Assembly (NCBI GenBank): GCA_947447465.1 | Contig: CANFKE010000004.1 | Coordinates: 62,001-126,000, forward strand | Reading direction: 5' to 3' | Source: Chitinophagaceae bacterium | GTDB lineage: Bacteria; Bacteroidota; Bacteroidia; Chitinophagales; Chitinophagaceae | DNA length: 64,000 nucleotides | Shown: in pieces, positions 45,155 through 56,053 of the stretch | How the letters are laid out: each line of letters starts with the position of its first letter | How positions within the stretch are numbered: position 1 is the stretch's first letter | The notes under the pieces: generated by a model | Databases searched by the model: none | Seen by the model: only the letters and a program-made list of their open reading frames with translations | What the model was told of the DNA's origin: nothing | Program-made: the position numbers and the translations under genes

Positions 45155-45280
45155 GTAATTATTATTAGCTGATTTGGTTATTAGCTGATCAGCTGAGTGA
45201 ATCGGCCAATTTAGCTGTTTGAGATCAATTATATAAAGATGGGAATAATCAGCAATGAGCTAATTATTCCCATCAGCTAA
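45155..45280 (-). promoter_or_regulatory. atpD-atpC spacer with hairpin and palindromes
   Basis: The spacer holds an inverted repeat (GATGGGAATAAT at 45238-45249 with ATTATTCCCATC at 45263-45274), three copies of TTAGCTGAT or its complement, and the palindrome AGCTGATCAGCT near 45183. It may trim or attenuate the message to set the atpD:atpC ratio (inference). Confidence 0.5.
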
Positions 45281-46789
<1,509 letters not shown>

Positions 46790-46828
46790 TTAAAGTATAA
46801 AAAAAAGTTAAGTCTGCTAAATTTCGTG

Positions 46829-46858
46829 CAAAGGTAACTGGAACTCATGAAAAATCAA
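46829..46858 (-). promoter_or_regulatory. Promoter of atpD-atpC: TTG-N19-TACCTTTG
   Basis: The clearest promoter in the window: exact -7 box TACCTTTG (plus 46829-46836) and -33 TTG (plus 46856-46858) spaced by 19 bases. The leader is about 40 bases. Confidence 0.75.
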
Positions 46859-47035
46859 AAGCCAAAATGCAAAAGGTTTGAATAATTACCAATGAATACA
46901 CAAGTTAGTAGTACAGGCGTTGATTTTTTTATATTATTACACCGTTATTATCTGAGATTTATCTGTAAATTGATAGTAAAAATTATGTTAACAATTAGAA
47001 AACATAGTTTATTATTGTGAAATAATTGATTGCCA

Positions 47036-49039
47036 ATGTGTTGTAAAGTATATATCCCACTATGTTTTTTTGTAGTTCTGTTCCTCTTGCCCGGAAAAGT
47101 GTCTTCGCAGACAAATATTGCCCAATTACATGCTCAGTTAGTGCTGGCAAAAGAAGATACTGCAAAAGTAAGCCTATATAGAAAGATCGTGGAGTACTAC
47201 CGGAAAACGATCCCCGATTCAGCCTATAAATATGCTGAGGAGGGTTTAAAGCTTTCAGAGAAGGTGAATTCTGTTGCCGGTGAAGGATTTATGTCGGGTC
47301 AGTTAGGATCGATAGATCGTCTGGAAGGACGATTAGGACTTGCAAAAGTGAGGTTACAAAATGCCCTTGATATCTATGAACACCAGATAGGTGAAAAGAA
47401 ATATATAGCACAGTTGCAAAATGAGTTAGGCGTAGTAGTTGGGTCTCAGGGGAACTTTGATGAGGCCACGAAGTTATTTATTTCCGCACTTAAGATATAT
47501 GACGGACTGTCTGACACACTTGGTAAGGTGCAGTCTTATATTAAGTTGGGTACTATCAATGATTATATGGATAATCTGGAGAAGGCCCATTCTTATTTTA
47601 CAAATGCGCTTGAATTAAGCAAGATCATAAAAGACACGATAGATATGGCCTATCTCTATAACAACATGGCCATTAATCAAGGGAAGCGAGGCAACTATGA
47701 CGAGGCGCTTAAATATTGCGGACTCGGGTTATCTTATTGTACATCAGATCGTTTTAATGATGTTAAAGTATCGCTGATCCTGAATCTCGGAATTATATAT
47801 AAGGAGAGGGGAGATGAACTAATGGCACTTGACCAGTTCAATAAAGCGCTGACCATAGCAAGAAAAAATGAGATGGGCCATGCAATACCTAATCTACTAC
47901 TGAATATCGCAATGTTGCGCAAGGCTGTGCCTCATGAACAAAAGATACCATTATTACTGGAGGCCCTGACCACAGCAAAGGAGATAGGGCAGAAAGATAT
48001 TGTGGCCAATATATACGAGGTGATATCTGAAGTATATGTTGAGGAAAATAATTACAAGGCTGCCTACTTCTATAAGGATAGCGCCAATAATCTGCGACAT
48101 GAAATGTTCTCCTTACAAAAGAATGCAGAGATAGCCAATTTGGAGGCCTTATATGATCTTGATAAATCGCATCATAAAGTAGCGCAACTTGAAGAGCAAA
48201 GCAAGAACAGAAATTTTCAGCGGAACATTGTTATCATAATTGCATTTGCAATAGCCGTAGCACTTGTTATGCTGTATATGAATTACAAAAAGATCATAGC
48301 ATTAAATAAGCAGTTACAAACAGGCAAGGAGCAACTTGCAGTAGCCAATAAGGTAAAGGATAAAATATTCTCAGTGATAGGTCATGACCTGCGAACTCCT
48401 ACACATACTATAATAGGTATGCTAAAAGTGCTGGATTCGGATGGACATGGAATGAGCCATGAGGAAGAGGCAAAAATCTTTAAGATGCTCAAGGAACAAA
48501 GTGAGGCATCATTGGAGACCCTGAATAAATTATTGCTATGGGGCAGCAGACAGATAAAAGGAATAAGTCTTGAGAGAGAGCAATTTGAAGTTCATTCTAT
48601 AATAGAGAGCAATTTTAAATTGTTGCATGAAAACGCAGTGGAAAAACATGTTGAGCTTATCAATAAAGTGCCTGAAGGAACGAGTGTTTATGCGGATGTT
48701 TCACATTTTGATTTTGTTGTGAGGAATCTGCTTTCTAACGGATTGAAATTTTCTAAGAATGCAAGTGAAGTAGAGATAGGTGTAGGAACAACAAGCAGCG
48801 ATAATATGGTCTGTTTTTACGTAAAAGACCATGGCGTAGGTATAAAGAAAGGAGAGGAAGATCACATTTTTGGTTTGCACAGTACCAGTAGTTTGGGCAC
48901 CAGCAATGAGAAAGGAACGGGATTGGGTCTGGTATTGTGCAGAGATTTTGTAGAAATGAATGGTGGTAAAATATGGGTAGAGAGTGAAGAAGGAAAGGGT
49001 GCAATATTTTATTTTACTATAAAGCAAAATGGGGCATAA
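47036..49039 (+). CDS. TPR-containing sensor histidine kinase
   Basis: A 667-residue inner-membrane protein from the ATG at 47036 (a TTG two codons earlier is less likely). Signal segment about 1-24, then a periplasmic TPR superhelix (about 30-380; units such as GNFDEATKLFISALKIYDGL). One membrane segment at about 396-416, then HisKA with His450 in VIGHDLRTPTHTIIGML and a HATPase domain (NLLSNGLKFS, DHGVGIKKG, GTGLGLVLCRDFVEMNGGKIW). No receiver is attached. The receiver gene at 49539 is a candidate partner. Confidence 0.9.
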   Translation: MCCKVYIPLCFFVVLFLLPGKVSSQTNIAQLHAQLVLAKEDTAKVSLYRKIVEYYRKTIPDSAYKYAEEGLKLSEKVNSVAGEGFMSGQLGSIDRLEGRLGLAKVRLQNALDIYEHQIGEKKYIAQLQNELGVVVGSQGNFDEATKLFISALKIYDGLSDTLGKVQSYIKLGTINDYMDNLEKAHSYFTNALELSKIIKDTIDMAYLYNNMAINQGKRGNYDEALKYCGLGLSYCTSDRFNDVKVSLILNLGIIYKERGDELMALDQFNKALTIARKNEMGHAIPNLLLNIAMLRKAVPHEQKIPLLLEALTTAKEIGQKDIVANIYEVISEVYVEENNYKAAYFYKDSANNLRHEMFSLQKNAEIANLEALYDLDKSHHKVAQLEEQSKNRNFQRNIVIIIAFAIAVALVMLYMNYKKIIALNKQLQTGKEQLAVANKVKDKIFSVIGHDLRTPTHTIIGMLKVLDSDGHGMSHEEEAKIFKMLKEQSEASLETLNKLLLWGSRQIKGISLEREQFEVHSIIESNFKLLHENAVEKHVELINKVPEGTSVYADVSHFDFVVRNLLSNGLKFSKNASEVEIGVGTTSSDNMVCFYVKDHGVGIKKGEEDHIFGLHSTSSLGTSNEKGTGLGLVLCRDFVEMNGGKIWVESEEGKGAIFYFTIKQNGA

Positions 49040-49105
49040 CAACAAGATATAATTTCTTAACAGCCGTAGGTAAAATATCATCTATGAGAACTGAAAATCC
49101 TTAAC

Positions 49106-49515
49106 ATGAACGAGGATATAATCATGTATCAGCATATGGTCGAAGAGATCGAGGATTATGCTATTCTATTCCTTGATAAGAAGGGGTTTATTAAGAACTG
49201 GAATAAAGGTGCAGAAAAGATATAGGGTTATAGTGCAGAGGAGATAGTAGGTAAGCATTTTGTATATTTTATATAGTTGAGGATGGGAGCGCAGGATCGC
49301 CAGTTTAAATAATCATGCAGACTACGATAGAGAGAAAAAGCTGCCGCAAAAGGCTTGAGTTTGTGCTTTAGAATGATTTTCACTATCATACAGAAGGAAA
49401 GGGTATAGGGTTGTATAAGGTAAGGACCCAAATTGAAACATTAGGAGGCAGGATACGAGTAAATAGTGAGGTGAATAAATGAACTGAGTATATAATAGAA
49501 TTTGAGATCAATTAA
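49106..49515 (+). pseudogene. Remnant of a PAS-domain histidine kinase
   Basis: From the ATG at 49106 the frame reads a PAS start, ending ...NWNKGAEKI, then stop, then GYSAEEIVGKHFVYFI and a stop. A second piece starts in another frame near 49375 (FHYHTEGKGIGLYKVRTQ) and resembles the last part of a HATPase domain; it carries one internal stop (TGA at 49480) and ends EFEIN before TAA at 49513. The middle of the gene (rest of PAS, HisKA and most of HATPase) is gone. The end resembles that of the large kinase at 57048-61640. Confidence 0.85.
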
Positions 49516-49538
49516 TAGCAAAAGATAGTACTAAACAT

Positions 49539-49943
49539 ATGATACAACAAACATTGCCTGACTTTATGGTAATAGATGATGACCCTGTAAATAATAAGAT
49601 CTGCAGCATCATTATCAATAAACAATTTCCCGGTAAGCATATTGATAGCTTTACCGACCCGGAGGAAGGGCTTGCTTTTATCACAGAGAAATATGCTGAT
49701 GCGAGTACTAACAAAGTTGTATTGTTATTAGATATCAATATGCCTGTGCTGACCGGTTGGGATGTGTTGGACAGGTTTGGTAAAATGGACGATAATATCA
49801 AGGATCGTTTTACGATCTATATATTGTCATCATCAGTTGATCATTATGACAAACAGAAGGCAAAGAACAATAAACTTGTATCGGGGTATATAGAAAAGCC
49901 GTTGACGATTGCAGCTATACAGGGATTTTTTAATGCTATATGA
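49539..49943 (+). CDS. Single-domain response regulator
   Basis: A 134-residue receiver. Acidic cluster in MVIDDDP, phospho-acceptor Asp65 in LLLDINMPVLTGWD, Ser in ILSSSVD, Lys120 in GYIEKP: complete active site. There is no output domain. It lies 23 bases after the wreck of a PAS kinase, which probably was its partner. It may now serve the TPR kinase upstream, or another kinase (inference). Confidence 0.88.
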   Translation: MIQQTLPDFMVIDDDPVNNKICSIIINKQFPGKHIDSFTDPEEGLAFITEKYADASTNKVVLLLDINMPVLTGWDVLDRFGKMDDNIKDRFTIYILSSSVDHYDKQKAKNNKLVSGYIEKPLTIAAIQGFFNAI

Positions 49944-50035
49944 TCTATAAGCCAGTAAAAGCCGGTGGCATGATCTTGTTAAGAAGATGAGGTATTATTA
50001 TTTCAGTCAGCAATGTTGCTACTGATAACCTCAAT

Positions 50036-50323
50036 ATGTGTTGTATGAATCAGGTGCAGTTTTTTTACGATGAAGATCTGATGACTTTGCAGGGGCAAAT
50101 AAATATGTGGCTGAGAGATAACAGAGCAATAGATGTAGTTGAGACCCACTTTGCTATGGGGGGATCTTCTTCAAATGTTCCGGGAGTAAAAGATAAGGCA
50201 GCTTTCGTTTTTTGTATATTTTACCGGACTAATAGCCAGCATATAATGCAAGAGCAGGTGTCGGCAGTGCAAGAGATAGCGGGATTGATCAATGATAGTG
50301 TGACAATAAATATGACTAATTAA
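50036..50323 (+). CDS. Small hypothetical protein
   Basis: A 95-residue soluble protein; an ATG three codons downstream (50045) is an alternative start. Opening strand QVQFFYDEDLMTLQGQINMWL followed by a second strand (VVETHFAMGG), a third (FVFCIFYRT) and a C-terminal helix (QEIAGLINDSV). The pattern, a short strand then a helix around an Asp/Glu-rich start, recalls small Cse60-like proteins, but only weakly. Function unknown. It ends just before a 42-base palindromic terminator. Confidence 0.65.
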   Translation: MCCMNQVQFFYDEDLMTLQGQINMWLRDNRAIDVVETHFAMGGSSSNVPGVKDKAAFVFCIFYRTNSQHIMQEQVSAVQEIAGLINDSVTINMTN

Positions 50324-50335
50324 TAAGGCAGTTGT

Positions 50336-50377
50336 ATAATAGAAAGAGGAGCGAATATTCGCTCCTCTTTCTATTAT
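50336..50377. terminator. Two-way terminator, 42-base perfect palindrome
   Basis: The 21 bases at 50336-50356 are the exact reverse complement of 50357-50377 (core GCGAATATTCGC), with a T-rich arm on each side. It serves the small gene on the left and the methyltransferase gene on the right. Confidence 0.88.
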
Positions 50378-50384
50378 GTTCAGA

Positions 50385-51566
50385 TCATACTCTGTTTTCA
50401 AATGCTGTCTTTCTAGAACCTTCGTAAAGTTCATATTCCAGAAGTCTGCAATCAATAGTACTGGTATAAAATTCAATACGACGTTTTGCTTTGAGGCCTA
50501 TTTTTTTAGCAAGATCGAGGTTGCCGGTAAATATGTAGCCAAAATAACCGCCACATTCTTTTTTCATATAATCACCTATTCGTGCATAGGTAGCTTCCAG
50601 TTCAGGTTCATTACCAAGTCGTTCGCCATATTCAGGGTTCATGAACATGACACCTCCCTGGCCCTTAGGAGTGGGGGTGGCTGCGAAGTCGCAATTGGAG
50701 AAGCTGATAAGATCGGCAACACCTGCGGCAATAGCATTTCTTTTAGCGTTGGTTATGGCCATGTCGCTATAATCTGTTGCTATTATTTTAAGACCGGGGA
50801 CATCTTTTATCTGACGATCCAGCAACTCCATTTCCTGCAAATAGACCTCTTTGTCATATCCTTGCAGATGCATGAAGGCATAGTTGAGCCTGAAGAGCCC
50901 CGGACGGGTATTGGTAGCTATCAAAGCGGCCTCTATGGCCACTGTTCCCGATCCGCACATAGGATTGACGAATGGCGATACTTTATCCCAACGTGTAGCC
51001 ATAATAGATGCAGCAGCTAGTGCTTCGAGCATAGGCGCACGACCAGGAATTTTACGATAGCCGTGACGAGCCAGAGAATCACCCGAAGTATCAATAAAAA
51101 TCTCGGCCTGCTCATTCTTCCAGAAAAGATGTATTACAGTGCCTATGAGCTCTGCACCTGTATTAGGGCGATTGCCTCTTTTCTCTCTCATCCTATCAAC
51201 AATAGCGTCTTTGACCCTAAGGTTGGCAAACATGCTGTTGTTGATCGTATCATTCATTACATTACTGGTAATGGAAAAATACCCTGGGTCGGGAATGATA
51301 TTCTCCCAGGGTAATGCGAGAACATTCCTATATACATCGTCGGCATTGTCGGCAAAAAATTGTTTCAGGCTATAAAGGACCTGACTGGCACAACGAAGGT
51401 TGAGGTTGAGCTTAATGCAATCATTTATAGTTCCGGTAAGTCTTACCCCGGTTATGAACGTTTCATCTATGGTAAACCCCAGCTCTCTTACTTCCTGCTC
51501 GAGATATGGCGCAATGCGCTTGTGGCAGGTAATGGTAATGGGTGCTTTTGTAGTATATAAAGACAT
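50385..51566 (-). CDS. THUMP-domain SAM-dependent RNA methyltransferase (RlmL type)
   Basis: A 393-residue enzyme. An N-terminal THUMP RNA-binding domain (about 1-160) precedes a Rossmann methyltransferase: motif I PMCGSGTVAIEAAL, the acidic ribose-binding DYSDMAITNAKRN, and the catalytic NPEYGERLG (NPPY-type) motif. This is the layout of the RlmL N-terminal half (23S rRNA m2G2445 in E. coli). The second (RlmK) half of the E. coli fusion is absent, as is common outside gammaproteobacteria. It may methylate 23S rRNA guanine. Confidence 0.88.
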   Translation of the reverse strand: MSLYTTKAPITITCHKRIAPYLEQEVRELGFTIDETFITGVRLTGTINDCIKLNLNLRCASQVLYSLKQFFADNADDVYRNVLALPWENIIPDPGYFSITSNVMNDTINNSMFANLRVKDAIVDRMREKRGNRPNTGAELIGTVIHLFWKNEQAEIFIDTSGDSLARHGYRKIPGRAPMLEALAAASIMATRWDKVSPFVNPMCGSGTVAIEAALIATNTRPGLFRLNYAFMHLQGYDKEVYLQEMELLDRQIKDVPGLKIIATDYSDMAITNAKRNAIAAGVADLISFSNCDFAATPTPKGQGGVMFMNPEYGERLGNEPELEATYARIGDYMKKECGGYFGYIFTGNLDLAKKIGLKAKRRIEFYTSTIDCRLLEYELYEGSRKTAFENRV

Positions 51567-51691
51567 AATTGGTGGTAAAGGTAAAGTTTATAGATGGATT
51601 GCAATTAATTAACTGATATGATCGCATGACTAATGATTGATCAATGATATGAAGAATTGTGAAAATGCATGAAATGTGTCCTAGTGTTTGG

Positions 51692-51699
51692 TAATTTTG
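51692..51699 (+). promoter_or_regulatory. -7 box TAATTTTG for alkB
   Basis: Exact TAnnTTTG ending nine bases before the ATG at 51709. A possible TTG start at 51688 lies upstream of the box and is rejected. Confidence 0.6.
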
Positions 51700-51708
51700 T
51701 TTGTGAAT

Positions 51709-52302
51709 ATGAATGATCTTTTCTCTCTTCCACCTACCAACATCCTGCCATATGGCGGAGCGGCTATTTTATTCGAAAAACTATTTACGCAGCAGGAGAG
51801 TGAAGATATCTATAATGAACTTGTTGCACATATTGAATGGAAACAGGAGCCTATAAAAATGTTTGGCAAGATGGTGATGCAGCCAAGGCTAACTGCATGT
51901 TATGGAGAGAAGAGTGTAGCTTATTCGGGTATAACTATGAAAGTCTATTCGTGGACAAAAGAATTGCTGGCGATCAAGGCCAGGGTAGAGGAACAAACTG
52001 ATGCCCGGTTCAACAGCGTACTACTGAACTATTACCGTGATGGTAACGACAGTATGGGTTGGCACAGGGATAATGAACGGGAGCTTGGACAAAGCCCGAT
52101 AATTGCATCTGTCAGTTTTGGAGCAACGCGCAAGTTCCAGATGCGAACTTATAAGGACAAAAGGGATCTTGTATCAATAGGCTTGACACCCGGTAGTCTG
52201 CTATTGATGCAGGGAGAAAGCCAACATGTATGGGAACATTGTTTGCCCAAGACCAAACATGCCGGTGGGAGAGTGAACTTGACCTTCAGGTGTATTAATT
52301 AG
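51709..52302 (+). CDS. alkB: Alpha-ketoglutarate-dependent dioxygenase AlkB
   Basis: A 197-residue Fe(II)/2-oxoglutarate enzyme that repairs alkylated bases. The iron site shows HRDNE (His-x-Asp), with the second His in ESQHVWEHCLPKT, and the oxoglutarate-binding Arg is in NLTFR. Also typical are LLNYYRDGNDSMGW and IASVSFGATRKFQMR. The start at 51709 follows an exact -7 box by nine bases, implying a leaderless message. It is of the short, ALKBH2/3-like form. No ada or other adaptive-response gene is adjacent. Confidence 0.93.
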   Translation: MNDLFSLPPTNILPYGGAAILFEKLFTQQESEDIYNELVAHIEWKQEPIKMFGKMVMQPRLTACYGEKSVAYSGITMKVYSWTKELLAIKARVEEQTDARFNSVLLNYYRDGNDSMGWHRDNERELGQSPIIASVSFGATRKFQMRTYKDKRDLVSIGLTPGSLLLMQGESQHVWEHCLPKTKHAGGRVNLTFRCIN

Positions 52303-52399
52303 TTTGCTGATAGAAAATAGTCGATTCTGTTGTGGCGTTGAATATTCGCCTCCATCTTCTATCCCTGTTTTATCAGTTCGTAAGTCCCGCCCCGGCAGT

Positions 52400-53731
52400 C
52401 TATTTAGTCTTCGAAAAATTATAAGTAGCTCCTCCTTGTTTGAGTGTCATTTCATTTTTAGCCGCATCAAAACTCATCTTGATGCCGGCTTGTGTGAATT
52501 GGAAATTCTTGTTGTCAACTGCTTCCAATGGAAATTCACCTTGTCCGGTTGCCTGTGCAAATAAAGTAGTGCCTTTAACGGTTACTGTTATTTTTAAAGG
52601 CATTTGTGATGATGAGTATATGCCTGCGTAACTATTGAGTTCTGCAGCAGCGACCGCAACTGTTTTAAACGAAGGTATCTCATAAGGTTTGTTGAAGTAA
52701 ATAGATAAGGCGCCGATCATTATGTCGTTAGTGCTCAATACAGCTCCATTATTACAGTAAGCTATAGATAAACTATCGTCGGGGAAGTAGGCCAGACTTG
52801 ATGAAAACCCATCAATACCACCAGTATGACCATAACCTTTTTTAGAGCCGAATGGGATCTGAAACATCCCCATTCCATATCGGTCGGTCTGTGTCTTCAT
52901 AAGTTCCAGACTTTCTTTCTTAACAAGTTTGCCGGTAAACAGCGCATCGATGAACATATTGAGTTCAGCCGGTGTTGATAGGATAGCTCCTGCACCACCC
53001 GGTACGCTCATGTCAGTTTCCGGCTCCTGTTCCCATGTTGCCGCTAATTTGTAAGAAAATGCCTCATTTTTATCGGGGTTGGTGTTGCCACCGTAATATG
53101 TATTGGCAAGTCCTATTTTCGATGTTATTCGTTTTTGGAGCTCTTCTTTGTAGGTGTGTCCTGTTATTTTTTCAATGATGTATCCCAACAAGACGAAGTT
53201 GGAATTGCTGTAGTCGGCTTTACTTCCCGGTGTGAAATCAGACCCGCCTTTAATGATGATATTCACCATTTCAGCCTGGGTGTGAGGTCTGCTATGCCAC
53301 AGCAGGTATTCGCTGTCGTTTGTGAAATTATGTATGCCGCTACGGTGATTCAATAGGTTGCCTATTGTTATTTTTTTGGCATTGAGTACTTTGGGAAAGA
53401 ATTTATCGATAGGTGTCTTTAGTGTCAACTTTCCTTCTTCGATCAACTGAAAGATCATTACAGTTGTAAACATCTTAGTGATAGAACCTATGCGGTATTT
53501 TGTGGCATAATCAGCATGTGTTTTTTGCTCACCATTTATGTTGCTGTAGCCAATAGATCTGGTGTAGAGGATCCTTCCATTCTTTGAAAGCGCAATGCTT
53601 CCCATTCCTTTGTTATTGCTTTCAATAGCCATGAACAGACTGTCCATTTTTGCTTTATTGAAAGATTGAGCAACAGCAGTATGAGCTATGCTTGCTGAAA
53701 AGATAATAGCAAGAGATATGTTTTTGAGCAT
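52400..53731 (-). CDS. Serine hydrolase, beta-lactamase/D-Ala-D-Ala carboxypeptidase family
   Basis: A 443-residue exported protein with a signal peptide (cleavage near AVAQ). Acylation motif SITK with Ser83 and Lys86, then YSN in ADYSNSNFVLLGYII, then HTGG in GYGHTGGIDGF as the KTG-box equivalent. This is the class C beta-lactamase/ESTHER-like fold; members include esterases and peptidases. The last roughly 85 residues form a separate beta-rich domain, a usual add-on. Substrate unknown; resistance cannot be inferred. Confidence 0.88.
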   Translation of the reverse strand: MLKNISLAIIFSASIAHTAVAQSFNKAKMDSLFMAIESNNKGMGSIALSKNGRILYTRSIGYSNINGEQKTHADYATKYRIGSITKMFTTVMIFQLIEEGKLTLKTPIDKFFPKVLNAKKITIGNLLNHRSGIHNFTNDSEYLLWHSRPHTQAEMVNIIIKGGSDFTPGSKADYSNSNFVLLGYIIEKITGHTYKEELQKRITSKIGLANTYYGGNTNPDKNEAFSYKLAATWEQEPETDMSVPGGAGAILSTPAELNMFIDALFTGKLVKKESLELMKTQTDRYGMGMFQIPFGSKKGYGHTGGIDGFSSSLAYFPDDSLSIAYCNNGAVLSTNDIMIGALSIYFNKPYEIPSFKTVAVAAAELNSYAGIYSSSQMPLKITVTVKGTTLFAQATGQGEFPLEAVDNKNFQFTQAGIKMSFDAAKNEMTLKQGGATYNFSKTK

Positions 53732-53783
53732 GGAATCTAAGTTTACTACAATACCACAATAGTAAACGAAAAAAGTGATCTTT

Positions 53784-54422
53784 TTATAATTCTGAGTTTT
53801 GAGTTGATGTAGGTATCTGCCAATTATTGATCTTTAATAATTTAAAGAATTCGGTCTCTTCTATTTCTTTTACACAGCCCGGCTGCAGGTCGCCAAGCAA
53901 AAGGTCTTCTATAGAGATTCGGATAAGCCGTATGCACCGATGACCAACAGCAAACACCATTTTACGTACCTGATGAAACTTGCCTTCCGTCAGCGTTATA
54001 GTTAGCCATGTGTGTGGTATTTCGGGGCGGTATTTGAAAGCCCCTTCGAAAAAGTTGTCAGGCCTTTGAACGATCTGCACATCACATGGAGGAGTAGTGT
54101 AGTCAACTCCCCCTTTTACTCTTATAGTAACCCCTGTGCGCAGTATTTCAAGTGTTTCCTGAGTCATTTGATGGCGAACCATTACCAAATATGTTCGTTC
54201 ATGTGGGGTTTTGCTTTCAAAAAGTAATTTAGTGACCCGCTTGTTGGTGGTTAATATCAGTAGTCCTTCAGAATGGTTGTCCAGCCTACCAATTGCATGG
54301 ATCCCTTCCGGGAATTCAAAATCAAGATCTCCCAACAACCCCACTTCATCGGGGCTGATGAACTGAGATACCATGTTGAATGGTTTATTGATGATGTAAT
54401 ATTTATAGGGTGTAGGTGACAT
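53784..54422 (-). CDS. RluE-like pseudouridine synthase
   Basis: A 212-residue enzyme of the RsuA family without an S4 domain. It begins YKYYIINKPFNMVSQF, with the catalytic Asp48 in GRLDNHSEGLLIL and the later TLTEGKFHQVRKMVFAVGH. This matches RluE (23S rRNA U2457 in E. coli). It is the third RsuA-family synthase in the window and the only one without a long basic tail. The start (54422) is an ATG at the beginning of the domain. Confidence 0.88.
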   Translation of the reverse strand: MSPTPYKYYIINKPFNMVSQFISPDEVGLLGDLDFEFPEGIHAIGRLDNHSEGLLILTTNKRVTKLLFESKTPHERTYLVMVRHQMTQETLEILRTGVTIRVKGGVDYTTPPCDVQIVQRPDNFFEGAFKYRPEIPHTWLTITLTEGKFHQVRKMVFAVGHRCIRLIRISIEDLLLGDLQPGCVKEIEETEFFKLLKINNWQIPTSTQNSEL

Positions 54423-54469
54423 GAGTACAAGTAATTAATTCGTCATTTCGGGGTCATCAGAAATTAAAA

Positions 54470-54492
54470 ACGGAGGTCGTAAAGACCTCCGT
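54470..54492 (-). terminator. Terminator after aspA
   Basis: Nine-base-pair perfect stem (ACGGAGGTC with GACCTCCGT), five-base loop; on the minus strand it is followed by TTTTAATTT. Confidence 0.85.
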
Positions 54493-54499
54493 CAGGCAT

Positions 54500-55909
54500 T
54501 TATTGATTGATAAATTTGGGGTGAATGAGATTTTCTATGCAATAGATCTCATCCCATTTTTCCTGCGATATTAGCTGTTTTTCAGTTACCGCGATGTCGT
54601 GAATGGACTTTCCTGTAGCTAATGCTTCTTTAGCAATCGAAGCACACATTTCATACCCTAATATAGGGTTAAGAGCAGTAACTATACCAATACTATTCAG
54701 CACCATGTTGCGGCAAACATCTACATTGGCAGTGATACCTTTTACACATTTTTCTGTAAGGGTATTGATAGCGTTGCCCATATATTTAAGCGATGTGAAC
54801 AGGCTAAATGCAATGACCGGCTCCATCACATTAAGTTGTAATTGACCGGCTTCAGCTGCCAGCGTAATAGTAAGGTCAGTGCCAATAACATAATAAGCAG
54901 TCTGATTGACTACTTCAGGTATTACCGGATTTACCTTGCCCGGCATGATAGATGATCCCGCCTGCATACGAGGCAAGTTAATCTCATTGAGACCGGTGCG
55001 CGGACCCGAAGACAGCAAGCGTAAGTCGTTGCATATTTTAGAGATCTTGATCACACTACGTTTTAACGTGCCTGATATTTGCACATATGCGCCCGTGTCA
55101 GAAGTAGCTTCTATGAGGTCTTCCGCTAGTGTAATGGGAAGTCCTGATATTTCGGCCAGATATTTAGTACATAGTTCAGGGTATCCTTCAGGAGCATTGA
55201 TACGTGTGCCTATAGCCGTAGCGCCCATGTTACATTCTGTTATCAGGTTTCGTGCTTCTTGTAGTCTTCTCACGTCTTCACCTATAGTAGTTGCAAAGCC
55301 ATGAAATTCCTGTCCCAAAGTCATAGGAACAGCATCCTGTAGTTGAGTTCTGCCCATTTTCAATACATCGTCAAACTCTTCTCCTTTTTCAGCAAATGCT
55401 GCCTGCAAAGCCTCTATATCTGTAATGTACTCATCTATCTTGCGGTATAATGCAATTCTGAATGCGGTAGGGTATGCGTCGTTGGTAGATTGAGAGCAAT
55501 TGACATGGTTATTGGGATGTAAATGCTCGTATTCTCCCTTTTTATGTCCCATGTGTTCCAGACCAATATTTGCGATGACCTCGTTCACATTCATATTGAT
55601 AGAAGTACCTGCTCCACCTTGTATGAGGTCTGTAACAAACTGGTCCTGATATTTACCGGCTATCAATTCATCACATGCGAATATGATGGCATCAGCAATT
55701 TTGGTGTCCAGAACACCGCAGTCGCGATTGGCCATCGCTGCGGCTTTCTTCACATAACCAAATGCCTGAATGAATAATGGTTCATTTGCATTTGTGATGC
55801 CGGTGATATTAAAGTTCTCAACTGCTCTTAGTGTTTGTACGCCATAGTATGCATTATTAGGTATTTGTTTCTCTCCAAGAAAATCATGTTCTATTCTATA
55901 TTGACTCAT
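54500..55909 (-). CDS. aspA: Aspartate ammonia-lyase
   Basis: A 469-residue enzyme that converts aspartate to fumarate and ammonia. The signature loop is GSSIMPGKVNPVIPEVV (around residue 318), and other conserved segments are VNCSQSTNDAYPTAFRIALY, GRTQLQDAVPMTLGQEF and MGATAIGTRINAPEGY. It is distinguished from fumarase C by the overall segment pattern and the N-terminal EHDFLGEKQIPNNAYYGVQT. Length is normal. It is a single gene with its own terminator. Confidence 0.94.
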   Translation of the reverse strand: MSQYRIEHDFLGEKQIPNNAYYGVQTLRAVENFNITGITNANEPLFIQAFGYVKKAAAMANRDCGVLDTKIADAIIFACDELIAGKYQDQFVTDLIQGGAGTSINMNVNEVIANIGLEHMGHKKGEYEHLHPNNHVNCSQSTNDAYPTAFRIALYRKIDEYITDIEALQAAFAEKGEEFDDVLKMGRTQLQDAVPMTLGQEFHGFATTIGEDVRRLQEARNLITECNMGATAIGTRINAPEGYPELCTKYLAEISGLPITLAEDLIEATSDTGAYVQISGTLKRSVIKISKICNDLRLLSSGPRTGLNEINLPRMQAGSSIMPGKVNPVIPEVVNQTAYYVIGTDLTITLAAEAGQLQLNVMEPVIAFSLFTSLKYMGNAINTLTEKCVKGITANVDVCRNMVLNSIGIVTALNPILGYEMCASIAKEALATGKSIHDIAVTEKQLISQEKWDEIYCIENLIHPKFINQ

Positions 55910-56053
55910 AACAGATGGCTGTGAATTTTAGTTTTGGTAATCAATGAGTATAAAGTAGTGATGGAGGAGGGTAAAATTAGTTTTTTTAGATAGTTTTCCT
56001 AACCTTTTGTTGAAACAATGGACATGCGGTAAAGAAAAGAACTTTAATGTTTG

